Positions 45,110 through 54,900 of a DNA stretch of 64,000 nucleotides are shown in pieces (within the stretch, counting starts at the first letter, position 1; each line of letters opens with the position of its first letter). The position numbers and the translations under genes are program-made. The notes beneath the pieces were generated by a model. That model was not told where the DNA came from, ran no database searches, and saw only the letters and a program-made list of their open reading frames with translations. The DNA is from Arenibacter catalasegens (GTDB lineage: Bacteria > Bacteroidota > Bacteroidia > Flavobacteriales > Flavobacteriaceae), in assembly GCF_002909235.1 (NCBI RefSeq), contig NZ_PHQQ01000023.1, positions 41,798-105,797 on the forward strand, in the 5' to 3' direction.

Positions 45110-45139
45110 TTTGTATTTCGGTATTAAGGTTTATATTTG
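45110..45139 (+). promoter_or_regulatory. rpsU promoter
   Basis: TTTG at 45110-45113, 18 bp, TATATTTG at 45132-45139. The implied start of transcription leaves a leader of about 30 bases holding the Shine-Dalgarno sequence. Confidence 0.65.
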
Positions 45140-45159
45140 CAGCCTTAATCACAAAAGAG

Positions 45160-45166
45160 AGGAGGT
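45160..45166 (+). promoter_or_regulatory. Strong Shine-Dalgarno sequence of rpsU
   Basis: AGGAGGT ends 8 bp before the ATG at 45175. Almost no other gene in the window has such a site; Bacteroidota normally hide the anti-SD of 16S rRNA with bS21, so this marks rpsU as a special, probably self-regulated gene. Confidence 0.85.
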
Positions 45167-45174
45167 TATTGCCC

Positions 45175-45369
45175 ATGCTAATAATACCAATAAAAGAAGG
45201 AGAAAACATCGATAGAGCTTTAAAGCGTTTCAAGCGAAAGTTCGATAAGACAGGTACAATGCGACAGTTGAGAAAACGTCAACAGTTTACAAAACCATCT
45301 GTAGTGAACAGAGCTAAGATTCAGAAAGCTCAATATATTCAAGGTCTAAGGGATAACGAAGAAATCTAA
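45175..45369 (+). CDS. rpsU: 30S ribosomal protein bS21
   Basis: 64 residues, start MLIIPIKEGENIDRALKRF as in the family; an in-frame TTG two codons earlier is rejected because the Shine-Dalgarno spacing suits the ATG. Basic C terminus. In Bacteroidota bS21 helps cover the 3' end of 16S rRNA so that the anti-SD is not available; the strong SD here allows synthesis on ribosomes that lack bS21 (known from Flavobacterium johnsoniae). Confidence 0.97.
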   Translation: MLIIPIKEGENIDRALKRFKRKFDKTGTMRQLRKRQQFTKPSVVNRAKIQKAQYIQGLRDNEEI

Positions 45370-45393
45370 TTCCGCTTGAATGCATATCAGTAT

Positions 45394-45426
45394 AAAAAGT
45401 CCCACTTAATGTGGGACTTTTTTTTT
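45394..45426 (+). terminator. rpsU terminator
   Basis: Stem AAAAAGTCCCAC / GTGGGACTTTTT with a 5-base loop, then a long T run. 24 bp after the rpsU stop. Confidence 0.9.
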
Positions 45427-45468
45427 GTGCCATATCAAAATGGGTATTATCTTTTGTAACTTTGATTT

Positions 45469-46359
45469 ATGGCCATCAAATCCTTTATTTCCTATTTGTC
45501 ATTGGAGAAAAACTATTCTCCGCATACTACCAAAGCCTACCACAACGATTTAATGGCGTTTCAAAGCTTCTGTGAGGAACGGTTTAATGTCGATGACATT
45601 GATCAAGTGTCCTATAGCTTAATTAGGAGTTGGGTTGTGTATTTGGTGGAATCCGGTGTATCCCATAGGTCGGTAAATCGGAAAATAGCCTCCTTAAAAG
45701 CATATTACAAGTTTTTGTTAGGTCTTGGAATTTTAGCTATCAACCCCTTGGCTAAGCATAAAGCTCTAAAAACTGCAAAAAAAATTGAGATTCCTTTTTC
45801 AGAAGTAGAAATGGAAGGGGTACATTCCCAAATGCCATTCGAGGATAATTTTGAAGGCAGGCGCGATAAATTGATTATCGAATTGCTATACACTACAGGG
45901 ATAAGACGGGCTGAACTGATTGGGCTTAAAGTGAAAGATGTTGATTATCAGACCATGACAATAAAGGTTTTGGGGAAGCGCAATAAAGAAAGGATAATCC
46001 CCCTTTTGGAAGCGACCAAAGAATTGTTTTTGAGTTATATTCTACTGCGCAATGAATTGGGAGCAATCGAGGATGAGGGGTATATTTTTCTTACGGAAAA
46101 AGGCAATAAAATGTATGAAACGCTTGTTTATAGAATAATAAATAAGTATTTTAGTTTAGTGTCGGCCAAGGTAAAAAAAAGTCCGCATATTTTAAGACAT
46201 ACCTTTGCTACACATATGCTAAATAAGGGTGCGGATTTAAATTCCGTGAAGGAATTGTTGGGGCACTCCAGTTTGGCGTCAACACAGGTGTATACCCATA
46301 ACAGTATTGCGGAATTAAAAAAGGTACATTTCTTGGCCCATCCTAGAAACAAGAAATAG
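45469..46359 (+). CDS. XerC/D-type tyrosine recombinase
   Basis: 296 residues. N-terminal SAM-like DNA-binding domain (SYLSLEKNYSPHTTKAYHNDL) and catalytic domain with Arg in TTGIRRAELIGL, HILRHTFATHML (His and Arg), LGHSSLASTQVYTH (His and nucleophile Tyr). Housekeeping chromosome dimer resolution is the likely job, since it lies in a core region rather than in an island; XerC or XerD cannot be told apart here. Confidence 0.9.
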   Translation: MAIKSFISYLSLEKNYSPHTTKAYHNDLMAFQSFCEERFNVDDIDQVSYSLIRSWVVYLVESGVSHRSVNRKIASLKAYYKFLLGLGILAINPLAKHKALKTAKKIEIPFSEVEMEGVHSQMPFEDNFEGRRDKLIIELLYTTGIRRAELIGLKVKDVDYQTMTIKVLGKRNKERIIPLLEATKELFLSYILLRNELGAIEDEGYIFLTEKGNKMYETLVYRIINKYFSLVSAKVKKSPHILRHTFATHMLNKGADLNSVKELLGHSSLASTQVYTHNSIAELKKVHFLAHPRNKK

Positions 46360-46405
46360 TGCTCCAGTTGTATTAGATTGTTTAACTCTATTAAAACTTC
46401 ATTCT

Positions 46406-46708
46406 ATGAAAGTAAATGCACAATCGGTGAATTTCACTGCAGACGGAAAGCTTATTGATTTTATTCAGACAAGGTTGAATAAAATGGAACTGTTTTATGA
46501 TAAAGTAATTAGCTCTGATGTATATCTCAAGGTGGAAAATACAAGTGCTAAGGAGAATAAAATTGTGGAAATCAAGGTGCTAGTGCCAAAAGATAAGTTT
46601 GTAGTTAAAAAACAATGTAAGTCTTTTGAAGAGGCTATCGACACTGCTTGTAGTTCGCTAGAAAGAAAGCTGGTTAAGCGAAAAGAAAAAATAAGATTAA
46701 ATGCGTAA
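46406..46708 (+). CDS. hpf: Ribosome hibernation-promoting factor (short form)
   Basis: 100 residues, HPF/RaiA beta-alpha fold only, lacking the long-form C-terminal dimerisation domain. NAQSVNFTADGKLIDFIQTRLNKMELFYD and FEEAIDTACSSLERKLVKRKEK fit the family. It binds the 30S A and P sites in slow growth. Just before the tRNA-tuf operon. Confidence 0.93.
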   Translation: MKVNAQSVNFTADGKLIDFIQTRLNKMELFYDKVISSDVYLKVENTSAKENKIVEIKVLVPKDKFVVKKQCKSFEEAIDTACSSLERKLVKRKEKIRLNA

Positions 46709-46727
46709 AAAATTTATCAAAAAAAGT

Positions 46728-46757
46728 TTTGATTAAATAAATAAATATCTACATTTG
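46728..46757 (+). promoter_or_regulatory. Promoter of the tRNA-tuf operon
   Basis: TTTG at 46728-46731, 18 bp, TACATTTG at 46750-46757. It is the last full consensus match before tRNA-Thr, 49 bp ahead. Confidence 0.65.
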
Positions 46758-46788
46758 CAGTCCGTTAGAAATAGCGGACTTTTTTTTA
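46758..46788 (+). terminator. Hairpin with T tract before tRNA-Thr
   Basis: Stem AGTCCG / CGGACT around an AT-rich loop and followed by eight T. It can end hpf transcription, but it begins directly after the -7 element of the tRNA promoter, so the two signals overlap. Confidence 0.65.
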
Positions 46789-46806
46789 ACTAAAAAAGGA
46801 ATAAAA

Positions 46807-46880
46807 GCCGATGTAGCTCAGCTGGCTAGAGCAGCTGATTTGTAATCAGCAGGTCGTGGGTTCGAGTCCCTCTATCGGCT
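46807..46880 (+). tRNA. tRNA-Thr (TGT)
   Basis: Cloverleaf complete: acceptor GCCGATG with TATCGGC (one G-U), D-arm with AGCTCAGCTGGCTAGAGC, anticodon loop TTTGTAA giving TGT, T-arm GGTTCGAGTCC. No encoded CCA. Confidence 0.97.
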
Positions 46881-46932
46881 CAAAAAAAAAGTAAGAAAAT
46901 TTAATTTTCTTAAGTTCTTTAAAATATGGTTT

Positions 46933-47014
<82 letters not shown>

Positions 47015-47106
47015 CAAAAAGGCTTTTATTAGTCTTTGTATGAAAATACAGAAAGTTTTTTTTGAAATAATGAAATTAATTTTTAGGTTTGCCTAAAAAT
47101 TACAAT

Positions 47107-47179
47107 GCGGGAGTAGCTCAGTTGGTAGAGCGTCAGCCTTCCAAGCTGAATGTCGCCGGTTCGAACCCGGTCTCCCGCT
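47107..47179 (+). tRNA. tRNA-Gly (TCC)
   Basis: Acceptor GCGGGAG with CTCCCGC, D-arm AGCTCAGTTGGTAGAGC, anticodon TCC in the loop CTTCCAA, T-arm GGTTCGAACCC. Confidence 0.97.
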
Positions 47180-47356
47180 CAAGATTTTAAAAGCAAAAGC
47201 TCCTTTGATGGGGCTTTGCGCAATTAAAATTAATTGGACATGATTGTAGTATCCTGTCCAGAGCGACGCCGAGGGTAAACTTCGTCAACGCTCTTAAACT
47301 TTGGGTATAGGGTATAGTTTTAGATTGGGCCTGGCTCAATAGTTAAAATTAAAGAT

Positions 47357-47428
47357 GCCGGTGTAGCTCAGGGGTAGAGCGTTTCCTTGGTAAGGAAGAG
47401 GTCATGAGTTCAAATCTCATCATTGGCT
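47357..47428 (+). tRNA. tRNA-Thr (GGT)
   Basis: Acceptor GCCGGTG with CATTGGC (two G-U pairs), anticodon GGT in TTGGTAA, T-arm GAGTTCAAATCTC. The 177-bp gap before it holds a weak hairpin at 47260-47294 and no gene. Next to tuf, as often in Bacteroidota. Confidence 0.96.
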
Positions 47429-47482
47429 CAATTAAGGCATTATTTGTACACTAATATAAACTAAGAATTAAAATTAACAAAC

Positions 47483-48670
47483 ATGGCAAAGGCAACATTT
47501 GATCGTTCCAAACCGCATCTAAATATAGGTACTATTGGACACGTGGATCACGGTAAAACTACATTGACTGCTGCGATTACTACGGTATTGGCAAACGCAG
47601 GACTTTCTGAAATGAGAAGTTTCGATTCTATCGACAACGCTCCAGAAGAAAAGGAAAGAGGTATTACTATTAATACTTCTCACGTAGAATATTCTACCGC
47701 GAACCGTCACTATGCTCACGTGGATTGTCCAGGTCACGCGGATTACGTAAAGAACATGGTTACTGGTGCTGCTCAAATGGACGGTGCTATATTGGTTGTT
47801 GCTGCTACTGATGGTCCTATGCCTCAGACTCGTGAGCACATCCTTTTAGGACGTCAGGTTGGTATTCCAAGAATCGTTGTTTTCTTGAATAAGGTTGATA
47901 TGGTTGATGATGAGGAGCTTTTGGAATTAGTTGAAATGGAAGTAAGGGAATTGCTTTCTTTCTATGAGTATGATGGTGACAATGGTCCTGTTATCTCTGG
48001 TTCTGCTTTGGGAGCTCTTAATGGTGAACAAAAATGGGTTGATACAGTTATGTCTTTGATGGAAGCTGTTGATAGCTGGATCGAATTGCCTAAGAGAGAT
48101 GTTGATAAGGATTTCTTAATGCCAGTTGAAGATGTGTTTACTATTACAGGTCGTGGTACTGTTGCTACTGGTCGTATTGAGACTGGAGTTGCAAATACTG
48201 GAGATCCTGTTGAGATCATTGGTATGGGAGCTGAGAAATTGAACTCTACAATTACTGGGGTTGAAATGTTCCGTAAAATATTGGATAGAGGTGAAGCTGG
48301 TGATAACGTTGGTATCCTTTTGAGAGGTATTGAAAAATCTCAAATCAAAAGAGGGATGGTAATCTGTAAGCCAGGTTCTGTTAAGCCACACGCTAAATTT
48401 GAAGCTGAGGTGTATATCCTTAAAAAAGAAGAAGGTGGACGTCACACTCCATTCCATAATAACTATCGTCCTCAGTTCTATGTAAGAACTACCGATGTTA
48501 CTGGTACTATTAATCTTCCAAGTGGAGTTGAAATGGTTATGCCTGGTGATAACCTTACCATTATTGTTGATCTGTTGTCTCCAATTGCTCTTAGCGATGG
48601 TCTGCGTTTTGCGATCCGTGAAGGTGGTAGAACAGTTGGTGCTGGTCAGGTTACCAAGATTTTGGATTAA
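47483..48670 (+). CDS. tuf: Elongation factor Tu
   Basis: 395 residues, full length. GTPase motifs [24 protein letters not shown] and SALGALNG; domains 2 and 3 intact ([35 protein letters not shown]). It brings aminoacyl-tRNA to the ribosome. 54 bp after tRNA-Thr with no separate consensus promoter, so probably read from the tRNA promoter. Confidence 0.99.
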   Translation: MAKATFDRSKPHLNIGTIGHVDHGKTTLTAAITTVLANAGLSEMRSFDSIDNAPEEKERGITINTSHVEYSTANRHYAHVDCPGHADYVKNMVTGAAQMDGAILVVAATDGPMPQTREHILLGRQVGIPRIVVFLNKVDMVDDEELLELVEMEVRELLSFYEYDGDNGPVISGSALGALNGEQKWVDTVMSLMEAVDSWIELPKRDVDKDFLMPVEDVFTITGRGTVATGRIETGVANTGDPVEIIGMGAEKLNSTITGVEMFRKILDRGEAGDNVGILLRGIEKSQIKRGMVICKPGSVKPHAKFEAEVYILKKEEGGRHTPFHNNYRPQFYVRTTDVTGTINLPSGVEMVMPGDNLTIIVDLLSPIALSDGLRFAIREGGRTVGAGQVTKILD

Positions 48671-48688
48671 TATTTAAGTACAGTATTT

Positions 48689-48735
48689 TTTACATTGAGG
48701 GTGTCTTGCTAAAGCGGGATACCTTTCAATGTAAA
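48689..48735 (+). other. Hairpin between tuf and tRNA-Trp
   Basis: Arms TTTACATTGA and TCAATGTAAA with an inner GGTGTC/GATACC stem. No T tract follows, so it is not an ordinary terminator; it may be a processing site that frees tRNA-Trp from the mRNA. Confidence 0.6.
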
Positions 48736-48740
48736 TATAA

Positions 48741-48813
48741 ACGGGTGTAGCTCAGTTGGTAGAGCACTGGTCTCCAAAACCAGGTGTCGGGAGTTCGAGC
48801 CTCTCCGCCCGTG
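48741..48813 (+). tRNA. tRNA-Trp (CCA)
   Basis: Acceptor ACGGGTG with CGCCCGT, anticodon CCA in the loop CTCCAAA, T-arm AGTTCGAGCCT. Next to secE as in many bacteria. Confidence 0.97.
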
Positions 48814-48907
48814 CAAAATATAATGAGTTCTTTTCTGATTGTGATAAGGGTGGTCAGTATGTCTTTAAGGCCTTGTTTTAAAGTTAAGAAAATAAATATT
48901 TCGCAGC

Positions 48908-49096
48908 ATGTTTACATATATAAAAGAATCTATAGACGAACTTAGGAATAATGTTACTTTACCTACAAGGGCGGAATCTTCCAACTTAATGGTAATTGTT
49001 GCGGTATTTTCTATAATTTTTGCGCTAATGACTTGGGGTGTTGATAGTTTGTTTGGCAAGTTGATAAAACTTTATTTCAATAACATAATCAATTAA
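48908..49096 (+). CDS. secE: Preprotein translocase subunit SecE
   Basis: 62 residues, the short single-helix form. FTYIKESIDELRNNVTLPTRAESS is the conserved amphipathic helix and cytoplasmic loop; one membrane segment follows (LMVIVAVFSIIFALMTWGV). It clamps SecY in the inner membrane translocon. 10 bp before nusG. Confidence 0.95.
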   Translation: MFTYIKESIDELRNNVTLPTRAESSNLMVIVAVFSIIFALMTWGVDSLFGKLIKLYFNNIIN

Positions 49097-49106
49097 GAAG
49101 CACTGT

Positions 49107-49658
49107 ATGTCAGAGGTATTGGATAAGAAATGGTATGTTGTAAGAGCTGTAAGTGGTCAGGAAAACAAAATTAAAGGCTATATAGAGGCGGAAGTCGCTA
49201 GACTTGGTTTTGAAGATTATTTGGAAGAGGTTCTTGTTCCTACTGAAAAAGTGATTCAAATAAGAAATGGAAAGAAGATAAATAAGGAACGTGTTTATTT
49301 TCCTGGTTATATTATGGTCAAAGCTAACCTTGGAGGGGAGATGATTCATATTATCCGTTCGATTACCAATGTTATTGGATTTTTGGGCGAGACCAAAGGC
49401 GGGGATCCTGTTCCTTTGAGAAAGTCGGAAGTGAATAGAATGCTGGGGAAAGTAGATGAATTGGCTATAACGACCGATAGTGTTGCTATACCATTTGTAT
49501 TTGGTGAAACTGTAAAGGTTATTGATGGTCCATTTAATGGTTTTAACGGAACTGTAGAAAAAATTAACGAAGAAAAACGCAAACTGGAAGTGATGGTGAA
49601 AATTTTTGGAAGAAAAACACCATTGGAACTCAGTTATATGCAAGTAGAAAAAGTTTAA
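49107..49658 (+). CDS. nusG: Transcription termination/antitermination factor NusG
   Basis: 183 residues. NGN domain with WYVVRAVSGQENKIK, then VYFPGYIMVKA and VIGFLG, and a C-terminal KOW domain FGETVKVIDGPFNGFNGTV. It binds RNA polymerase and links it to Rho or the ribosome. Confidence 0.98.
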   Translation: MSEVLDKKWYVVRAVSGQENKIKGYIEAEVARLGFEDYLEEVLVPTEKVIQIRNGKKINKERVYFPGYIMVKANLGGEMIHIIRSITNVIGFLGETKGGDPVPLRKSEVNRMLGKVDELAITTDSVAIPFVFGETVKVIDGPFNGFNGTVEKINEEKRKLEVMVKIFGRKTPLELSYMQVEKV

Positions 49659-49682
49659 TAAGAACTGTTACATAGTTAAAAG

Positions 49683-49712
49683 AAGTGTTGCTTCCAAATT
49701 AACACTTTTTAA
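49683..49712 (+). terminator. Weak hairpin between nusG and rplK
   Basis: Stem AAGTGTT / AACACTT, 11-base loop, then a short T run. Likely partial terminator or mRNA processing site. Confidence 0.5.
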
Positions 49713-49727
49713 ATTTAATTTAAAACA

Positions 49728-50165
49728 ATGGCAAAAGAAGTAAGTAAAGTAGTTAAACTACAAGTTAGGGGAGGTGCAGCGAATCCGTCGCCACCGGTTG
49801 GACCCGCTTTAGGTGCTGCCGGGGTCAACATTATGGAATTCTGTAAGCAATTCAATGCGCGTACACAGGATAAGCCAGGCAAAGTATTGCCAGTTGCGAT
49901 CACGGTTTATAAAGACAAGTCGTTCGACTTCGTTGTAAAGACACCGCCGGCGGCAGTTCAATTAATGGAAGCGGCTAAGATTAAAAAAGGATCTGGCGAG
50001 CCTAACAGAAACAAGGTTGCAAGTGTATCTTGGGATCAGATCAAGTTGATCGCTGAAGACAAAATGGTAGATCTAAATGCCTTTACGGTAGATTCCGCAA
50101 TGAGTATGATTGCAGGTACAGCTAGATCTATGGGTTTAAAAGTTTCAGGTAATAGACCTTTTTAA
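49728..50165 (+). CDS. rplK: 50S ribosomal protein uL11
   Basis: 145 residues, standard length. [20 protein letters not shown] at the start and GTARSMGL near the end are diagnostic. It forms the base of the GTPase-associated stalk with 23S rRNA. Confidence 0.99.
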   Translation: MAKEVSKVVKLQVRGGAANPSPPVGPALGAAGVNIMEFCKQFNARTQDKPGKVLPVAITVYKDKSFDFVVKTPPAAVQLMEAAKIKKGSGEPNRNKVASVSWDQIKLIAEDKMVDLNAFTVDSAMSMIAGTARSMGLKVSGNRPF

Positions 50166-50185
50166 AATCTTAAAAGCAATTTAGA

Positions 50186-50875
50186 ATGGCAAAATTAACA
50201 AAGAAGCAAAAAGAAGCCCACAGCAAAATAGATAAGAATAAACTTTATTCTGTTGAAGAGGCATCTGCTTTAGTAAAAGAAATAACCAATACAAAATTCG
50301 ATTCATCTATAGAGTTGGCAGTACGTTTGGGCGTTGATCCAAGAAAGGCCAACCAAATGGTTCGTGGAGTAGTTACACTTCCCCATGGTACCGGTAAAGA
50401 TGTGAAAGTTTTGGCTTTGGTAACACCGGACAAGGAAGCAGAAGCTAAAGAAGCTGGCGCTGATTACGTTGGGTTGGATGAATATTTGGAGAAAATTAAA
50501 AACGGTTGGACCGATGTTGATGTTATCATCACTATGCCAAGTGTTATGGGTAAGTTAGGTCCTTTAGGTAGGGTCTTAGGGCCAAGAGGTCTTATGCCGA
50601 ACCCAAAAACTGGTACGGTTACTATGGATGTTGCCAAAGCGGTTTCAGAAGTAAAGGCTGGTAAAATCGATTTTAAAGTTGATAAAACGGGAATTGTGCA
50701 TGCTGCAATAGGGAAAGTTTCTTTCTCAGCTGATAAAATTGCAGATAATGCCAACGAACTGTTGGATACCTTGATGAAATTGAAACCATCAGCTTCTAAA
50801 GGAATTTATGTAAAAACTATTTACATGTCCAGTACAATGAGTCCAAGTGTTGCATTAGATCCAAAAGTAGTTTAA
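50186..50875 (+). CDS. rplA: 50S ribosomal protein uL1
   Basis: 229 residues. [19 protein letters not shown] is the L1 signature. It builds the mobile L1 stalk at the E site; in other bacteria it also represses its own mRNA. 20 bp after rplK. Confidence 0.99.
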   Translation: MAKLTKKQKEAHSKIDKNKLYSVEEASALVKEITNTKFDSSIELAVRLGVDPRKANQMVRGVVTLPHGTGKDVKVLALVTPDKEAEAKEAGADYVGLDEYLEKIKNGWTDVDVIITMPSVMGKLGPLGRVLGPRGLMPNPKTGTVTMDVAKAVSEVKAGKIDFKVDKTGIVHAAIGKVSFSADKIADNANELLDTLMKLKPSASKGIYVKTIYMSSTMSPSVALDPKVV

Positions 50876-50897
50876 CTGGTAGTTAAAAGTTTTTATT

Positions 50898-51413
50898 ATG
50901 ACAAGAGAAGAGAAATTAAATGTTATACAAGATTTAACTGCACAGTTAGGGGATAGCTCCACTATATATTTAGCTGACATTTCTGGATTAAATGCTGAAA
51001 CAACTTCAGCTTTAAGAAGGGCTTGCTACAAAGCTGATATAAAACTTGCTGTAGTTAAAAATACCTTGCTTGCAAAAGCAATGGAAGCTTCGGATAAAGA
51101 TTTCGGTGAACTTCCTACTGTATTGAAGGGGAATACCTCTTTAATGTTTTCGGAAACCGGAAATGCGCCTGCAAAACTAATTAAGACTTTTAGAAAAAAG
51201 TCTAATAAGCCTTTGTTGAAAGGAGCATATATTGCCGAGGCGATTTATGTTGGTGATGATCAATTGGATGCTTTAGAAAGCATTAAGTCTAAAGAAGAAA
51301 TGGTTGGAGAAATTATTGGATTGTTACAATCCCCAGCCAAGAATGTTATTTCTGGACTTAAATCTGGTGGTGGTAAACTTGCCGGAATCCTTAAGACATT
51401 ATCAGAAAGATAA
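50898..51413 (+). CDS. rplJ: 50S ribosomal protein uL10
   Basis: 171 residues. Conserved N-terminal region TREEKLNVIQDLTAQLGDS and KNTLLAKAMEA; the C-terminal helix that binds L7/L12 dimers follows. 22 bp after rplA. Confidence 0.98.
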   Translation: MTREEKLNVIQDLTAQLGDSSTIYLADISGLNAETTSALRRACYKADIKLAVVKNTLLAKAMEASDKDFGELPTVLKGNTSLMFSETGNAPAKLIKTFRKKSNKPLLKGAYIAEAIYVGDDQLDALESIKSKEEMVGEIIGLLQSPAKNVISGLKSGGGKLAGILKTLSER

Positions 51414-51466
51414 TTTGTACGCACTAAAAACAATTATATTTTAAAATTTTATTAAACGATAGAAAA

Positions 51467-51847
51467 ATGGCAGATTTAAAAGATTTCGCAGAACAATTGG
51501 TTAACCTTACAGTAAAGGAAGTAAATGAGTTGGCTAATATATTAAAAGATGAATACGGTATAGAGCCTGCAGCTGCTGCAGTTGCTGTTGCTGCTGGTGG
51601 CGGTGCTGCTGATGGTGGTGAGGCTGCTGAAGAGCAAACAGAGTTTGATGTTATATTGAAAGCAGCTGGAGCTTCTAAATTGGCTGTAGTTAAATTGGTT
51701 AAGGAATTAACTGGTTTGGGATTGAAAGATGCTAAAGATATCGTTGATAGCGCACCGAAAGCCGTTAAGGAAGGTGTTTCTAAAGACGAAGCTGAAGGAA
51801 TTAAAAAATCTTTGGAAGAAGCAGGAGCGGAAGTTGAGCTTAAATAA
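51467..51847 (+). CDS. rplL: 50S ribosomal protein bL12 (L7/L12)
   Basis: 126 residues. N-terminal dimerisation helices, a flexible Ala/Gly-rich hinge ([17 protein letters not shown]), and the C-terminal domain [20 protein letters not shown] with [10 protein letters not shown]. It recruits elongation factors. Confidence 0.99.
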   Translation: MADLKDFAEQLVNLTVKEVNELANILKDEYGIEPAAAAVAVAAGGGAADGGEAAEEQTEFDVILKAAGASKLAVVKLVKELTGLGLKDAKDIVDSAPKAVKEGVSKDEAEGIKKSLEEAGAEVELK

Positions 51848-51872
51848 TAGTAACAACAACCATTATTATTTT

Positions 51873-51917
51873 GGTTTAGGTCTTTCCGCTTTTTGTGGCT
51901 AGACCTAAGCCTTTTTA
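51873..51917 (+). terminator. Partial terminator between rplL and rpoB
   Basis: 11-bp stem (51873-51883 with 51901-51911, one G-T pair), 17-base loop, then TTTTTATA. A similar hairpin in E. coli lowers rpoBC expression relative to ribosomal proteins, and this one may do the same. Confidence 0.75.
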
Positions 51918-51983
51918 TACATATCGTGTATAATATAGTACACTACCCAATTAAAATATTCACGTTCAAAATTTTGTCCATAG

Positions 51984-54900
51984 ATGTTCACAAATCAGAC
52001 TGAAAGAATAAGTTTCGCATCCGCTAAGAACACTCCGAACTATCCGGATTTCTTGGACATTCAGATTAAATCATTTCAAGATTTTTTTCAGCTTGAAACT
52101 AAATCTGACGAAAGGGGCAATGAAGGGTTGTACAACACCTTCATGGAAAACTTTCCCATTACAGACACGAGGAACCAGTTCGTATTAGAATTTTTAGATT
52201 ACTTCATAGACCCACCTAGATATTCCATTCAAGAATGTATTGAGCGTGGACTTACTTATAGTGTTCCATTAAAAGCAAGATTAAAATTATATTGTACGGA
52301 TCCTGAGCATGAGGATTTCGAAACAATTGTACAAGATGTGTACTTAGGTACTATTCCTTATATGACTCCTAGTGGTACCTTTGTTATCAATGGAGCAGAA
52401 CGTGTTGTTGTTTCTCAGTTGCACCGTTCTCCAGGGGTATTCTTTGGTCAATCTTTCCATGCAAACGGAACTAAATTGTATTCTGCTAGGGTTATTCCTT
52501 TTAAAGGTTCCTGGATAGAATTTGCAACAGATATCAATGGTGTTATGTACGCCTATATTGATAGAAAGAAAAAATTACCGGTTACCACCTTGTTCAGAGC
52601 TATAGGCTTTGAAAGGGATAAAGATATTTTGGAGATATTTGACCTTTCTGAAGAGGTTAAGGTTTCCAATGCCGGCTTGAAAAAAGTATTGGGTCGTAAA
52701 TTGGCGGCTAGAGTATTGAATACATGGCACGAGGATTTTGTGGATGAGGATACCGGTGAAGTAGTATCTATTGAGAGAAATGAGATTATCCTTGACCGTG
52801 ATACCATTTTAGAAAAGGATCATATAAATGAGATAATCGAGGCTGATGTGAAAACTATTCTTTTGCACAAAGAGAATAATGCACAAAGCGATTATGCCAT
52901 TATCCATAACACCCTTCAAAAGGATCCAACAAACTCTGAAAAAGAGGCTGTTGAACATATTTATCGTCAATTGCGTAATGCTGAACCGCCAGATGAAGAG
53001 ACAGCTCGTGGTATTATAGATAAATTGTTCTTCTCTGATCAGCGTTATAATCTTGGTGAGGTTGGACGTTATAGAATGAACAAAAAATTGGGATTGGATA
53101 TTGGAATGGACAAGCAGGTCTTGACCAAAGAAGATATCATTACCATTATAAAATATTTGATCGAGTTGATCAACTCAAAAGCTGAGATCGATGATATTGA
53201 TCACCTTTCCAACCGTAGGGTAAGGACTGTTGGTGAGCAATTATCCCAGCAATTTGGTGTTGGTTTGGCACGTATGGCCAGAACAATTCGTGAGCGTATG
53301 AACGTACGTGATAATGAGGTGTTTACCCCGATAGATTTGATCAATGCCAAGACCTTGTCTTCGGTAATCAATTCTTTCTTTGGTACCAACCAGTTATCAC
53401 AGTTTATGGATCAAACAAATCCATTGGCAGAGATTACGCACAAAAGAAGATTATCGGCATTGGGACCAGGTGGTCTCTCTAGGGAAAGAGCAGGGTTTGA
53501 GGTACGTGATGTTCACTATACTCACTACGGAAGACTTTGTCCTATAGAAACTCCTGAAGGACCTAATATTGGATTAATATCCTCATTATCGGTATTTGCC
53601 AAGGTAAACCCTATGGGCTTCCTGGAAACACCATACCGTAAGGTAGATAATGGTACCGTAAATATTAATGACTTCACTTACCTAAGTGCAGAGGAAGAAG
53701 AAGGAATGAAAATTGCTCAGGCAAACATTCCTATGGATGAAAATGGTAAAATTACATCCGAAAAGGTAATTGCAAGGGAAGAAGGAGATTTCCCGGTAGT
53801 AGATCCAGGAGAAATTCAGTATACCGATGTTGCGCCTAACCAAATTGCATCTATTTCAGCCTCCTTAATTCCGTTCTTGGAGCATGATGATGCTAACAGG
53901 GCATTGATGGGGTCTAACATGATGCGCCAGGCGGTTCCTTTGTTAAAACCAGAATCTCCAATTGTGGGTACAGGTTTGGAGCGTCAGGTAGCTTCTGATT
54001 CAAGGGTATTGATCAATGCAGAAGGAGATGGAGTTATAGAGTATGTTGATTCACAAAAAATCACCATAAAATACGACCGTACCGAAGAACAAAGATTGGT
54101 TAGCTTCGAAGAAGATTCCAAGACTTATGAATTGGTCAAGTTTAGAAAAACAAACCAGGGTACCAGTATTAACCTAAAGCCAATTGTTAAAAAGGGCTAC
54201 AAAGTTAAAAAAGGACAGGTTCTTTGTGAGGGATATGCAACGGAAAGTGGCGAATTGGCACTTGGAAGAAACTTGGTAGTGGCATTTATGCCATGGAAAG
54301 GTTATAACTTCGAGGATGCGATCGTAATTTCAGAAAAAGTGGTTCGTGAGGACATCTTTACTTCGATTCATGTTGATGAGTATGCTTTAGAGGTTAGGGA
54401 TACCAAATTAGGTGCTGAGGAATTGACCAACGATATTCCCAACGTTTCTGAAGAAGCTACTAAAGATTTGGATGAAAACGGAATGATTCGTATTGGTGCA
54501 GAAGTTAAGCCTGGAGACATCTTAATTGGTAAGATTACTCCAAAAGGTGAATCTGACCCTACTCCTGAAGAAAAATTATTAAGGGCTATTTTTGGTGACA
54601 AAGCCGGTGATGTAAAAGATGCTTCTTTAAAGGCTTCTCCATCATTAAGAGGAGTAGTTATTGAAAAGAAATTATTTTCTAGATCAGTTAAAGATAAGCG
54701 TAAGCGTTCTGAAGATAAGGAAGACCTTGCTAAATTAGAATTGGAATATGAGGTAAAATTCCAACAACTTCAAGATGTTCTAGTTGAAAAGCTATTTACA
54801 TTGGTGAATGGTAAAACTTCACAAGGGGTATTAAATGACCTTGGGGAAGAAGTGCTTCCTAAAGGGAAGAAGTATACCATGAAAATGTTGAATGCTGTTG

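Noticed and set aside
47260..47294. GC-richer hairpin between tRNA-Gly and tRNA-Thr
   Set aside because: Stem is short with a bulge and lacks a T tract; not enough to call a terminator or RNA gene.
49110..49643. Minus-strand frame of 177 codons opposite nusG
   Set aside because: Composition is that of a reverse-complement shadow and it covers nusG almost exactly.
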